A DNA stretch of 64,000 bases from an uncultured Pelagibacteraceae bacterium (lineage in GTDB: Bacteria; Pseudomonadota; Alphaproteobacteria; Pelagibacterales; Pelagibacteraceae). Positions 9,342 to 17,162 of this stretch are shown here, one piece after another. The notes beneath the pieces were generated by a model. The model was not told the origin of the DNA. It saw only the letters and a program-made list of their open reading frames with translations, and searched no databases. The stretch is taken from assembly GCA_902530215.1 (NCBI GenBank), contig CABZZR010000001.1, forward strand, positions 1 to 64,000, read 5' to 3'. The stretch's first letter is position 1. Every line of letters starts with the position of its first letter. The position numbers were made by a program, and so were the translations under genes.

Positions 9342-9949
9342 TTTTGTTCTGGCCACTTTCCTTTTGTAGCGGCGTAGTAACTTTTAAGTAATTCTGAAAT
9401 ACCTTGTACAATTAGAAATATTATTCCAATCCATAAGCAACTTTTAATGGGCCACATAAATGGCATCCAAGTTGTATCCATTCCTCTTTCGTTTCTCATG
9501 ATAGACTCTTGGACAAAACCAGTTGTCATGTAAAGAAAGACTGTTAATCCTGGAAAATAAAACAAAAGATATAGCCAAAAATCGACTATCCCTTGTGTTT
9601 TAATTTTAAAATTTCTGTATAAAAAATCAGCTCGAATATGAACACCTTTAGATAAAGCATAACCAGCTCCAAGCATAAATAATGCGCCATATAAAAATCT
9701 GCTCATATCATAAGCCCAAATAGTTGGTGCTAAAAATAATTTTCTTGCTAATACTTCGTAGACCATGCCAAAGATCAAAGGTATAGTAATCCAACAAACT
9801 ATATTTCCAATCATCTTGCTAAATTTATCGATACCAAGAATAGTTTTTGCCATCCATTTAGGCATGTCTTCAGGCATCTTGTTTGTGCCGCCTCTCCTTT
9901 CAGCAATCATTTCATCGGAAATATCTAATTTGGATAATTTATCATTCAT
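9338..9949 (-). CDS. dctQ: TRAP transporter small permease (DctQ type)
   Basis: This 203-residue protein has four membrane helices, as expected for DctQ, and a longer than usual N-terminal cytoplasmic tail of about 45 residues rich in charged residues. The motif RFLYGALFMLGAGYAL near residue 85 resembles the conserved second-helix region of the family. Its stop overlaps the dctM start (ATGA). It is separated from dctP by about 60 bases that contain a hairpin terminator, so its expression relative to dctP is probably reduced by attenuation. Confidence 0.9.
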   Translation of the reverse strand: MNDKLSKLDISDEMIAERRGGTNKMPEDMPKWMAKTILGIDKFSKMIGNIVCWITIPLIFGMVYEVLARKLFLAPTIWAYDMSRFLYGALFMLGAGYALSKGVHIRADFLYRNFKIKTQGIVDFWLYLLFYFPGLTVFLYMTTGFVQESIMRNERGMDTTWMPFMWPIKSCLWIGIIFLIVQGISELLKSYYAATKGKWPEQK

Positions 9950-9960
9950 ATATTTGCCTC

Positions 9961-9993
9961 AAAAAAAAGCGGACTTATAAAAGTCCGCTTTTT
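9961..9993 (-). terminator. Intra-operon attenuator between dctP and dctQM
   Basis: A perfect 13-base inverted repeat (9964-9976 and 9981-9993) encloses a 4-base loop, and on the minus strand the stem ends in a run of eight U. It looks like a rho-independent terminator placed right after dctP. Because dctQ and dctM follow in the same direction, partial termination here would raise the amount of binding protein over permease. Confidence 0.85.
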
Positions 9994-10012
9994 CATTTAT
10001 TTTATTTATGAC

Positions 10013-11107
10013 TTACTTCAATGTCGCTGCGTGGGCCATTCCTAGCTTAGCATTAGACATTTGCGCTCCACTCCAAAAAGGAACTGCTATATCAGCAAAA
10101 GCTTTCTGCGAGTCCCAAACTTTTTTGAAGAATGCGTTATTTTTAGAGTTTTTGTTTAAAGTAGCTTTCGCAGCTGCCATATACTCTGTAAAATAATCTG
10201 AAGGAGTGTCTTCCAATATAACACCATGTTTAGTAGTCAATTCAGCTAAAGCTTTACCATTTTCGTAAATTCTATAGCTCAAAGATTTAGCTAAAGAAGC
10301 ATTTGCTGCAACTTCAAGTGATTTTTTCTCATGTGCTGTTAAAGCTTTATAAGTTTTGCCAGTCATGTAAAAATCAGCATTAACCACTACTTGGTGTAAC
10401 CCTTGTAAGTAATAATGTTTTAAAACTTTTTGAAAACCAAATACCATATCAGGTTTTGGACAGCACCATTCTGCTGCATCAATAGTTCCTGCTTCTAAAG
10501 CTGGTAAAATATCTCCACCACCCATAGCAACAGAAGCTATACCGATATCTTTATAAGTTTGTCCAGGAATTCCCGGAGGAGTTCTAAATTTGTATTTTCT
10601 AAAGTCGGCCATGTCTTTAATTGGCTTTGGAAACCAACCTAATGCTTCTGGTCCAACTGGTTGAAGCATAAATCCTTTTATGTCTCTACCCATTTCCGAC
10701 CAAAGCTGATCATATAACTCTTTACCACCACCGTACTGAAACCAAGATAAAAATGCTATGTTGTCAATTCCAACTCCTGCGCCTGCAACTGGTGAACCAA
10801 ATAACATTGCGGCAGGGTGATCGCCAGACCAATAGTGCGTCCAAGCAAAACCACAGTCAATTAAACCTTTGTCTACTGCGTCAAGTGTTTCTTTAACACC
10901 TACAACAGCGCCAGCTGGCATAATTTCAAATTTAAGTGAACCTTGTGTTAAAGCGGTAACTGTATCTGTGAAGTCTTTTAACATAACTACTTCATCAGCC
11001 TTAGCGCTTATAACAGTTTGGCATTTTAATGTTTTTGCTGCGTTAGCATTAGCCATAAAGCCAAATACCAATGAAATAGCAAAAAATATTGATACGATTT
11101 TCTTCAT
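10013..11107 (-). CDS. dctP: TRAP transporter substrate-binding protein (TakP-like DctP)
   Basis: This 364-residue periplasmic binding protein has a cleavable signal peptide (cut expected after Ala-Asn-Ala, about residue 23). The KFRTPPG segment near residue 170 holds the Arg that usually pairs with a ligand carboxylate or sulfonate. The AAEWCCPKPD segment near residue 212 matches the TakP-type sub-family layout. It is the first gene of the operon dctP-dctQ-dctM-hpsN-dehydrogenase, with a strong ribosome site (AGAGGG) 4 bases before the ATG. Import of a C3 sulfonate such as DHPS is inferred from the downstream enzymes; an alpha-keto acid is the alternative. Confidence 0.92.
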   Translation of the reverse strand: MKKIVSIFFAISLVFGFMANANAAKTLKCQTVISAKADEVVMLKDFTDTVTALTQGSLKFEIMPAGAVVGVKETLDAVDKGLIDCGFAWTHYWSGDHPAAMLFGSPVAGAGVGIDNIAFLSWFQYGGGKELYDQLWSEMGRDIKGFMLQPVGPEALGWFPKPIKDMADFRKYKFRTPPGIPGQTYKDIGIASVAMGGGDILPALEAGTIDAAEWCCPKPDMVFGFQKVLKHYYLQGLHQVVVNADFYMTGKTYKALTAHEKKSLEVAANASLAKSLSYRIYENGKALAELTTKHGVILEDTPSDYFTEYMAAAKATLNKNSKNNAFFKKVWDSQKAFADIAVPFWSGAQMSNAKLGMAHAATLK

Positions 11108-11148
11108 ATTCCCTCTTTATTATTGTTAGTTAATAAAAAACGAATTGG

Positions 11149-11177
11149 ACTATAATGATTGAGATTTATCAAGTTAA
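11149..11177 (-). promoter_or_regulatory. Candidate dctP promoter
   Basis: On the minus strand TTAACT (11172-11177) and TATAGT (11149-11154) are 17 bases apart, about 40 bases upstream of the dctP ATG. This is a reasonable sigma-70 type match in a 123-base divergent region shared with the GMC gene on the other strand. In such A+T-rich DNA chance matches are frequent. Confidence 0.4.
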
Positions 11178-11230
11178 AATATGATAAAAATTGCCTTAAG
11201 ATAAAAGTATAAATATATTTTCAACCTACA

Positions 11231-12835
11231 ATGGAAGAATTTGATTACATAATTATTGGAGCTGGATCCGCAGGATGTGTTTTAGCAAACAGGTTGTCTT
11301 CTACCTATAAAAATAAAATTCTTTTGTTAGAGGCGGGAGGAAAAGATAATTACCCATGGATACATATTCCGGTTGGTTATTATAAAACTATGCACAATCC
11401 TAAAACTGATTGGTGTTTTAAAACTCAGCCTGATGAGACAATGAATAATAGATCGATTAATTATCCTAGGGGAAAAACTTTAGGAGGAAGTTCATCTATT
11501 AACGGATTGCTTTATATAAGAGGACAAGAACAAGATTATGATACTTGGAGACAATTGGGAAATGTCGGATGGGGTTGGAAAGATATATTGCCTTATTTTT
11601 TAAAATCAGAAAATCAAGAGAGGGGAAAAAATGAATTTCATGGAGTTGATGGCCCAATTTCTGTTGAGGATCAAAGAATTCAATTAGATATTTTAGATGT
11701 ATTTATGAATGCTGCTGAAGAAATAGGTATACCAAAAGTAAATGATTTTAATAAAGGTGATAATTTTGGGTGTGGGTATTTTCAAGTGACAGAAAAAAAA
11801 GGATTTAGATGTAGCGCGGCTGTTGGATATCTGAATCCAATTAAAAATAGAAAAAATTTAAAAATATTAACCAAAGCCCATGTAAAAAATATTAATTTTG
11901 AAGGTACTAGAGCTGTTGGAGTTTCTTATTGGAAAGATGACAAATTGATAAAAGTAAAAGCAAATAAAGAAGTTATACTATCAGCTGGTTCAATAGGTTC
12001 ACCGCATATATTGCAAGTTTCTGGTGTTGGTGATCCCAATAAAATTAAAAATTATGGCATTAATATAATACACAATTCTCCAGGTGTTGGTAAAAATCTT
12101 CAAGATCATATTATGATGAGACCAGTTTATAAAGTCAAAAATATAAAAACATTAAATAAAAAAATAAACAGTCTATTTGGAAAAATATTAATTGGTGCTG
12201 AATATTTATTTCTTAGAAAAGGACCAATGACAATGGGAGCCAGTCAACTTTGTGGATTTGCAAAAAGTGATTCTTCTCGCTCTACTCCAAATTTGCAATT
12301 CCATATTCAGCCTATTAGCACAGATAAATTAGGAGGAACAAATTTGCACAATTTTGATGCATTTACACCAACAGTTGCAAATATTAGACCTACTAGTAGA
12401 GGAGAAATTAATATAATTAGCGCAGATACAAGAAATGATCCCAAAATTAAAATGAACTATTTATCTACACCTGAAGATAGAAAAGTTACAGCAGACGGAT
12501 TAAAGTTAATAAGAAAAATTGTTCTTGAAACAGAAACTTTCTCTAAATATAGCCCTGAAGAATTTAGACCAGGTATAAATATTCAAAATGATGAAGAGTT
12601 GGTAAAAGTTGCTAGTGATTATGCGCAAACTATATTTCACCCGGTAGGAACTTGCAAAATGGGGAAAGATGAAAATGCAGTTGTTAATGATAGATTGATT
12701 GCTCATGGCCTTCAAAACTTAAGAATTGTTGATGCATCAATTATGCCTAATATTACCTCTGGAAACACTAACGCACCCACTATAATGATTGCCGAAAAAG
12801 CTTCGGACATGATAATAGAAGATAGCAAATCATGA
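11231..12835 (+). CDS. GMC-family FAD oxidoreductase, possible isethionate dehydrogenase
   Basis: This 534-residue protein has a FAD-binding GAGSAG at residues 10-15, the GMC signature RGKTLGGSSSINGLLYIRG near 81-99, and catalytic His470 (HPVGTCKMG) with Asn514 (NTNAPT). It is divergent from the TRAP/hpsN operon and 2 kb from xsc. Isethionate dehydrogenase (IseJ) of Cupriavidus is a GMC enzyme that makes sulfoacetaldehyde, the Xsc substrate, so an IseJ-like role is an attractive inference. Choline or another alcohol is equally compatible with the sequence. Its stop overlaps the start of the TerC gene (ATGA), so the two are co-translated. Confidence 0.9.
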   Translation: MEEFDYIIIGAGSAGCVLANRLSSTYKNKILLLEAGGKDNYPWIHIPVGYYKTMHNPKTDWCFKTQPDETMNNRSINYPRGKTLGGSSSINGLLYIRGQEQDYDTWRQLGNVGWGWKDILPYFLKSENQERGKNEFHGVDGPISVEDQRIQLDILDVFMNAAEEIGIPKVNDFNKGDNFGCGYFQVTEKKGFRCSAAVGYLNPIKNRKNLKILTKAHVKNINFEGTRAVGVSYWKDDKLIKVKANKEVILSAGSIGSPHILQVSGVGDPNKIKNYGINIIHNSPGVGKNLQDHIMMRPVYKVKNIKTLNKKINSLFGKILIGAEYLFLRKGPMTMGASQLCGFAKSDSSRSTPNLQFHIQPISTDKLGGTNLHNFDAFTPTVANIRPTSRGEINIISADTRNDPKIKMNYLSTPEDRKVTADGLKLIRKIVLETETFSKYSPEEFRPGINIQNDEELVKVASDYAQTIFHPVGTCKMGKDENAVVNDRLIAHGLQNLRIVDASIMPNITSGNTNAPTIMIAEKASDMIIEDSKS

Positions 12836-13407
12836 TTGAACAAGTAATTATTTTTTTTCAAATAGTTTTTATTGATTTAGTCTTAGCTGGAGATAACGCA
12901 ATAATAATTGGTATGGTTGCATCTCAATTTGACCCAGAATTAAGAAAAAAAATAATTTTTTGGGGAATTGGCGCTGCTATTATTTTAAGAATATTATTTA
13001 CACTAATCACAGCATATTTGCTTCAAATAAACGGGCTAAAAACTATTGGTGGATTATTACTACTTTATATTGCTTATAAACTTTACAAGGATGTCATAAA
13101 AAATGAAGCAAGCGTAGACAAAAAAATTGTAGCAGACAAAAAAAATATTTTAAAAGCAATATTTACGATTTTGCTTGCTGATATTAGTATGAGTTTAGAT
13201 AATGTTTTAGGTGTTGCTGGTGCAGCAAAACAACATTATTTTTTGTTGGTCTTTGGATTAATTTTATCGATTATATTAATGGCGACAGTAGCAACTTTAA
13301 TATCAAAATGGATAAAAAAGTATAAATGGATAGGTTGGATTGGTTTGTTTGCGATAGTGGCAGTGGGCATAGAATTAATTTATAGTGATTTAAAAATATT
13401 TTTATAA
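12832..13407 (+). CDS. TerC-family integral membrane protein
   Basis: This 191-residue protein has about six helices and the paired TerC motifs with conserved acidic residues: LVLAGDNA in helix 1 (near residues 17-24) and ADISMSLDNVLGVAGA near 115-130. The family (YjbE/TerC) is linked to metal ion export, notably manganese or calcium. It is translationally coupled to the GMC gene and followed 2 bases later by an SDR gene. A role in exporting an anion such as sulfite cannot be inferred from the sequence. Confidence 0.85.
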   Translation: MIEQVIIFFQIVFIDLVLAGDNAIIIGMVASQFDPELRKKIIFWGIGAAIILRILFTLITAYLLQINGLKTIGGLLLLYIAYKLYKDVIKNEASVDKKIVADKKNILKAIFTILLADISMSLDNVLGVAGAAKQHYFLLVFGLILSIILMATVATLISKWIKKYKWIGWIGLFAIVAVGIELIYSDLKIFL

Positions 13408-13409
13408 AA

Positions 13410-14177
13410 ATGTACTTAAAAAAATTAAATTTAAAAAATAAAACAGCATTAGTAACGGGTGCGGGAAAGGGAATAGGAAAAGCTTGCGCCATAGCACTAG
13501 CAGAGGCTGGGGCTGATTTAATTATAATAAGCAGAACGCAAAAAGATTTGAATAATGTTTGCAAAATTATAAAAAAATTTAAATCAAAATGTGTTTCTTA
13601 TGCATGCGATGTAACTAATTATAATCAAATTAAAAATATAATAAGTAAACAAAAAAAAATTGACATATTAGTAAATAACGCAGGAACAAATATTCCAGAA
13701 CATTTTACAAAAGTTCAAAAAAAAAATATGGAATATTTAGTAAAGCTAAATACTATATCAACATTTCATTTAGCTCAGTTGTCTACTTTAAAAATGCTAG
13801 AAAATAAAAATCGGAAAAATATAGGTGGATCAATAATTAATATGTCTTCTCAAATGGGCCATGTTGGCGGTCCAATACGGAGTGTTTATAATATGACAAA
13901 AGCAGGTTTAGAAGGTTTAACTAAAGGTATGGCTATTGACCTCGCAAAAAATAATATTAGAGTTAATACAGTTTGTCCTACTTTTGTTGTAACTCCAATG
14001 ACAAAAAAATTTTTAAAAAATAAAAAATTTAAAAACGATACATTAAACAATATTCCTTTGGGGAAGTTTGCGAATTTAAGTGATGTTGCAACTGCTGTGG
14101 TTTTTTTAGCCTCAGATGCATCCTCAATGATAACAGGAACTTCGTTATTAGTTGATGGTGGCTGGACAGCTAAATAA
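13410..14177 (+). CDS. Short-chain dehydrogenase/reductase (FabG-like)
   Basis: This 255-residue classical SDR has a cofactor motif GAGKGIGKA (residues 16-24), NNAGTN near 88-93, the catalytic Ser in NMSSQMG near 145, and YNMTK as the Tyr-x-x-x-Lys dyad near residues 157-161. The C-terminal LVDGGW is typical. The electron donor or acceptor is NAD(P)(H). The substrate is unknown; with a GMC oxidase, xsc and hpsN around it, a hydroxy-sulfonate or sugar-acid substrate is possible but speculative. Its stop overlaps the next gene start by one base. Confidence 0.88.
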   Translation: MYLKKLNLKNKTALVTGAGKGIGKACAIALAEAGADLIIISRTQKDLNNVCKIIKKFKSKCVSYACDVTNYNQIKNIISKQKKIDILVNNAGTNIPEHFTKVQKKNMEYLVKLNTISTFHLAQLSTLKMLENKNRKNIGGSIINMSSQMGHVGGPIRSVYNMTKAGLEGLTKGMAIDLAKNNIRVNTVCPTFVVTPMTKKFLKNKKFKNDTLNNIPLGKFANLSDVATAVVFLASDASSMITGTSLLVDGGWTAK

Positions 14178-14974
14178 TGATAAAAATATTATCTATATTT
14201 TTTATATTTTTTTTTACAGAATTATGTGCTGCTGAATTTAAAGGTAGTTTTAAACAAGGATCATTTATTATTGGACAAACTTTACCTGGAACGAAAATCT
14301 GGATAGATAAAAAAAAAATAAAAATAACTAAAGACGGTTATTTTGCTTTTGGCATTGGTAGAGATAGAAAGTATGATATTACGATTACTTTAAAAAAAGA
14401 CGGAAGTACAAAAAAAATAGTTAAAAAAATAATTAAAAGAAAATACCAAATCCAGAGAATTGATGGATTATCTGAAAAAAAGGTAACACCACCTGAAGAA
14501 GTGTATGAAAGAATTAAAAATGAGAATAAATTAATTGCCAAAGCTAGAAGTGTAAATAGTGATTTAATATATTTTAAAAAAAGTTTTATCAAACCACTTG
14601 ATAATGCAATAATTACTGGGGTTTATGGTAGTCAACGAATTTTAAATGGTAAGCCAAAATGGCCTCATTATGGATTAGATTATGCGGCAAAAGAAGGAAC
14701 TAAAATTAAAGCAATGTTGGATGGTGTAGTGACTTTGGCAGAAGAAGATCTTTTTTATACAGGAGGTACATTAATATTTGATCATGGACATGGCGTTTCA
14801 ACTCTTTACATGCATTTGGAAAAATTAATGGTGAAAAAGGGTCAAAAAGTTAAACAAGGCGACGTTATTGGAACTGTAGGATCAACCGGTAGGGCCACTG
14901 GAGCACATCTAGATGTTAGACTTAATTGGTTCAATACTAGGTTAGATCCAGCAACAGCAATTCCAAATAACTAA
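14177..14974 (+). CDS. Secreted M23-family (LytM-type) peptidase
   Basis: This 265-residue protein has a signal peptide (cut near residue 18, after Cys-Ala-Ala) and an extended N-terminal region, then a C-terminal M23 domain. HYGLD (near residue 163) gives the first zinc-ligand pair. The second motif reads HLDVRLNW near residue 247, with Asp where most M23 members have the second His of HxH. From memory, this HLD variant also occurs in some proteobacterial relatives, so it need not mean loss of activity. The likely role is peptidoglycan cleavage or regulation in the periplasm. The 3' end overlaps xsc, on the opposite strand, by 4 bases. Confidence 0.85.
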   Translation: MIKILSIFFIFFFTELCAAEFKGSFKQGSFIIGQTLPGTKIWIDKKKIKITKDGYFAFGIGRDRKYDITITLKKDGSTKKIVKKIIKRKYQIQRIDGLSEKKVTPPEEVYERIKNENKLIAKARSVNSDLIYFKKSFIKPLDNAIITGVYGSQRILNGKPKWPHYGLDYAAKEGTKIKAMLDGVVTLAEEDLFYTGGTLIFDHGHGVSTLYMHLEKLMVKKGQKVKQGDVIGTVGSTGRATGAHLDVRLNWFNTRLDPATAIPNN

Positions 14975-16752
14975 ATTTTACCTTTTTGAGGTTTCATATC
15001 TTCTTTATTGATGCCTGCTACAGTAACTGGTTTCTTCATTGCGTCTCTTCGAAAAGGCTCTCCTAGTTCTTGATTTAGTATGACCTCTATAAATGTTGTT
15101 ATTCCTTTTTTCTGTTCTTCACACGATTTTTTAAGTGCACTAGTTAATTCTTCTTGAGTTTTAACAACTACACCTTTTAAACCACAGCCTTCAGCAACTT
15201 TTGCATAACTTAATTCGGGATCTAATTCTGTGCCAACAAAATTGTTATCAAACCAAAGTATTGAATTTCTTTTCTCAGCTCCCCATTGGTAATTTCTAAA
15301 AATTATCATAGTTATCGACGGCCACTCTTTTCTATTACAAGAACTCATTTCACTCATACTGATTCCAAAAGCTCCGTCACCAGCAAATCCAACTACCGGT
15401 GTATCTGGACATCCAATTTTCGCACCAAGAATTGCAGGAAATCCATATCCGCAGGGTCCAAAAAGTCCTGGCGCTAAGTATTTTCTACCTTTTTCGAAAG
15501 TAGGATATGCATTTCCTATCGCACAATTATTTCCTATGTCACTTGAAATAATTGCATCAGAAGGTAATCCAGCTTGTATTGCTCTCCAAGCCATTCGTGG
15601 AGACATTCTATCTTTATCTTTTGTTCTTGCATCTTTATTCCATGTAGTTCCTGGATCATCTTCTTCATGATCAAGACTGGTTAGTGTTTGTAACCAAGCT
15701 GACTTTGTTTGATGTATAAGAGCTTTACGTTTTTCTCTATCTATATCGCCAGCTGATTTTGAAAGTTTATTTAAAATTTGTTTTGCAACTAACTTGGCAT
15801 CTCCGCAGATGCCGATAGTAACTTTTTTTGTTAGTCCTATTCTGTCAGAATTTATATCTACTTGAATAATGCTAGCTTTTTGTGGCCAGTAACTAATTCC
15901 ATAGCCAGGAAGTGTAGAAAATGGATTTAATCTTGTACCTAAAGCTAAAACTACATCGGCTTTCGAAATTAATTGCATAGCAGCTTTTGATCCATTGTAA
16001 CCAAGTGGACCTACGGCCAAAGGGTGACTTCCTGGAAAACTATCGTTATGTTGGTAACCCGAACATACTGGAGAGTCTAAACGTTCAGCAAGTTTTTTAC
16101 ATTCTTCTATAGCATCACCGATTACAACTCCTGCTCCAGAAAGTATAACTGGAAATTTTGCATTTGATAAAAGTTTTGCCGCATCATCAATTGCTTTGAT
16201 TCCTCCACCTTGTCTCTCTAAACGAACTATTGGTGGAAGTTCTATATCAATTACTTGAGTCCAATAATCTCTTGGTATATTTATTTGAGCTGGAGCTGAT
16301 CCCCTAATAGCTTTTTCTATAACTCTATTTAAAACTTCTGCCATTCTTGATGGATCGCGAACTTCTTCTTGATAACAAACCATATCTTTAAAAAGATTCA
16401 TTTGTTCAACTTCTTGAAATCCACCTTGTCCTATAGTTTTGTTTGCAGCCTGAGGTGTAACTAAAAGCATTGGAGTATGATTCCAGTAAGCTGTTTTGAT
16501 TGGAGTTACCAGACCAGTTATACCTGGCCCATTTTGTGCTATGCACATAGCTATTTTTCCAGTTGATCTAGTATATCCGTCAGCAATTAAACCACCGTTT
16601 GATTCATGCGCAACATCCCAAAATGTTATACCTGCTTTTGGAAATAAGTCCGAAATTGGCATAAAAGCGGAACCTATAATTCCAAAAGCATGTTCAATAC
16701 CATGCTTCTGTAAAACCTTGACGAAAGCCTCTTCTGTTGTCATTTTGCTCAT
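14971..16752 (-). CDS. xsc: Sulfoacetaldehyde acetyltransferase
   Basis: This 593-residue thiamine-diphosphate enzyme has the three-domain architecture of the acetolactate synthase superfamily. The N-terminal segment FGIIGSAFMPISDLFP, the HESNGG catalytic-Glu region near residue 50 and the GQGGFQEVEQ segment are features I associate with Xsc. The C-terminal GDGAFG...N ThDP/Mg motif lies near residues 456-486. Xsc converts sulfoacetaldehyde plus phosphate to acetyl phosphate and sulfite, the common end step of taurine and isethionate breakdown. It is divergent from suyAB across 113 bases, with AGGAAT as a ribosome site. No taurine transaminase or dehydrogenase is in the window, so the supply of sulfoacetaldehyde is open. 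Confidence 0.92.
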   Translation of the reverse strand: MSKMTTEEAFVKVLQKHGIEHAFGIIGSAFMPISDLFPKAGITFWDVAHESNGGLIADGYTRSTGKIAMCIAQNGPGITGLVTPIKTAYWNHTPMLLVTPQAANKTIGQGGFQEVEQMNLFKDMVCYQEEVRDPSRMAEVLNRVIEKAIRGSAPAQINIPRDYWTQVIDIELPPIVRLERQGGGIKAIDDAAKLLSNAKFPVILSGAGVVIGDAIEECKKLAERLDSPVCSGYQHNDSFPGSHPLAVGPLGYNGSKAAMQLISKADVVLALGTRLNPFSTLPGYGISYWPQKASIIQVDINSDRIGLTKKVTIGICGDAKLVAKQILNKLSKSAGDIDREKRKALIHQTKSAWLQTLTSLDHEEDDPGTTWNKDARTKDKDRMSPRMAWRAIQAGLPSDAIISSDIGNNCAIGNAYPTFEKGRKYLAPGLFGPCGYGFPAILGAKIGCPDTPVVGFAGDGAFGISMSEMSSCNRKEWPSITMIIFRNYQWGAEKRNSILWFDNNFVGTELDPELSYAKVAEGCGLKGVVVKTQEELTSALKKSCEEQKKGITTFIEVILNQELGEPFRRDAMKKPVTVAGINKEDMKPQKGKI

Positions 16753-16865
16753 ATTTAATTCCTAAAAATATTTTTTTTTCGAATTTTATGGTTTTTTTTG
16801 TTACCAAATGTTAAAAAAAAACTTACTTTAAATATATCAAATTTGGAGCTATATCCAGTAAGAAA

Positions 16866-17153
16866 ATGTCAAAAACAGATCTAATAATTCATGATGAAAA
16901 AGACAACGTCGCAGTTGTAGTTGTTGATAAAACTATAAAAAATCAAGAGTGCGTGGGTTGGATAATGGAAAATGATAAAACTATTAAAATAAAATCAATA
17001 AACGAAATACCTTTAGGACACAAAATAGCTCTACAAGATTTCAAAGAAGGTGACACTATATTAAAATATGGGCACGATATTGGTAAAGTAGTATCTCCAA
17101 TTAAAAAAGGAGATCATGTTCATGTTCACAACGTTAAAACAAAAAAATGGTAA
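16866..17153 (+). CDS. suyA: (2R)-sulfolactate sulfo-lyase, small subunit
   Basis: This 95-residue protein has the SAF-type fold seen in the N-terminal part of UxaA-family hydratases, with GHKIALQDFKEGDTILKYG (near 58-76) and a C-terminal HVHVHN. Altronate dehydratase-like proteins are often split in sulfolactate lyases as SuyA and SuyB. Here the pair sits 9 bases apart and opposite xsc. SuyAB cleaves (R)-sulfolactate to pyruvate and sulfite, using an iron-type metal centre. The small subunit alone could belong to another UxaA-type lyase, but the sulfonate context supports SuyA. Confidence 0.88.
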   Translation: MSKTDLIIHDEKDNVAVVVVDKTIKNQECVGWIMENDKTIKIKSINEIPLGHKIALQDFKEGDTILKYGHDIGKVVSPIKKGDHVHVHNVKTKKW

Positions 17154-17162
17154 ATAGATAGC

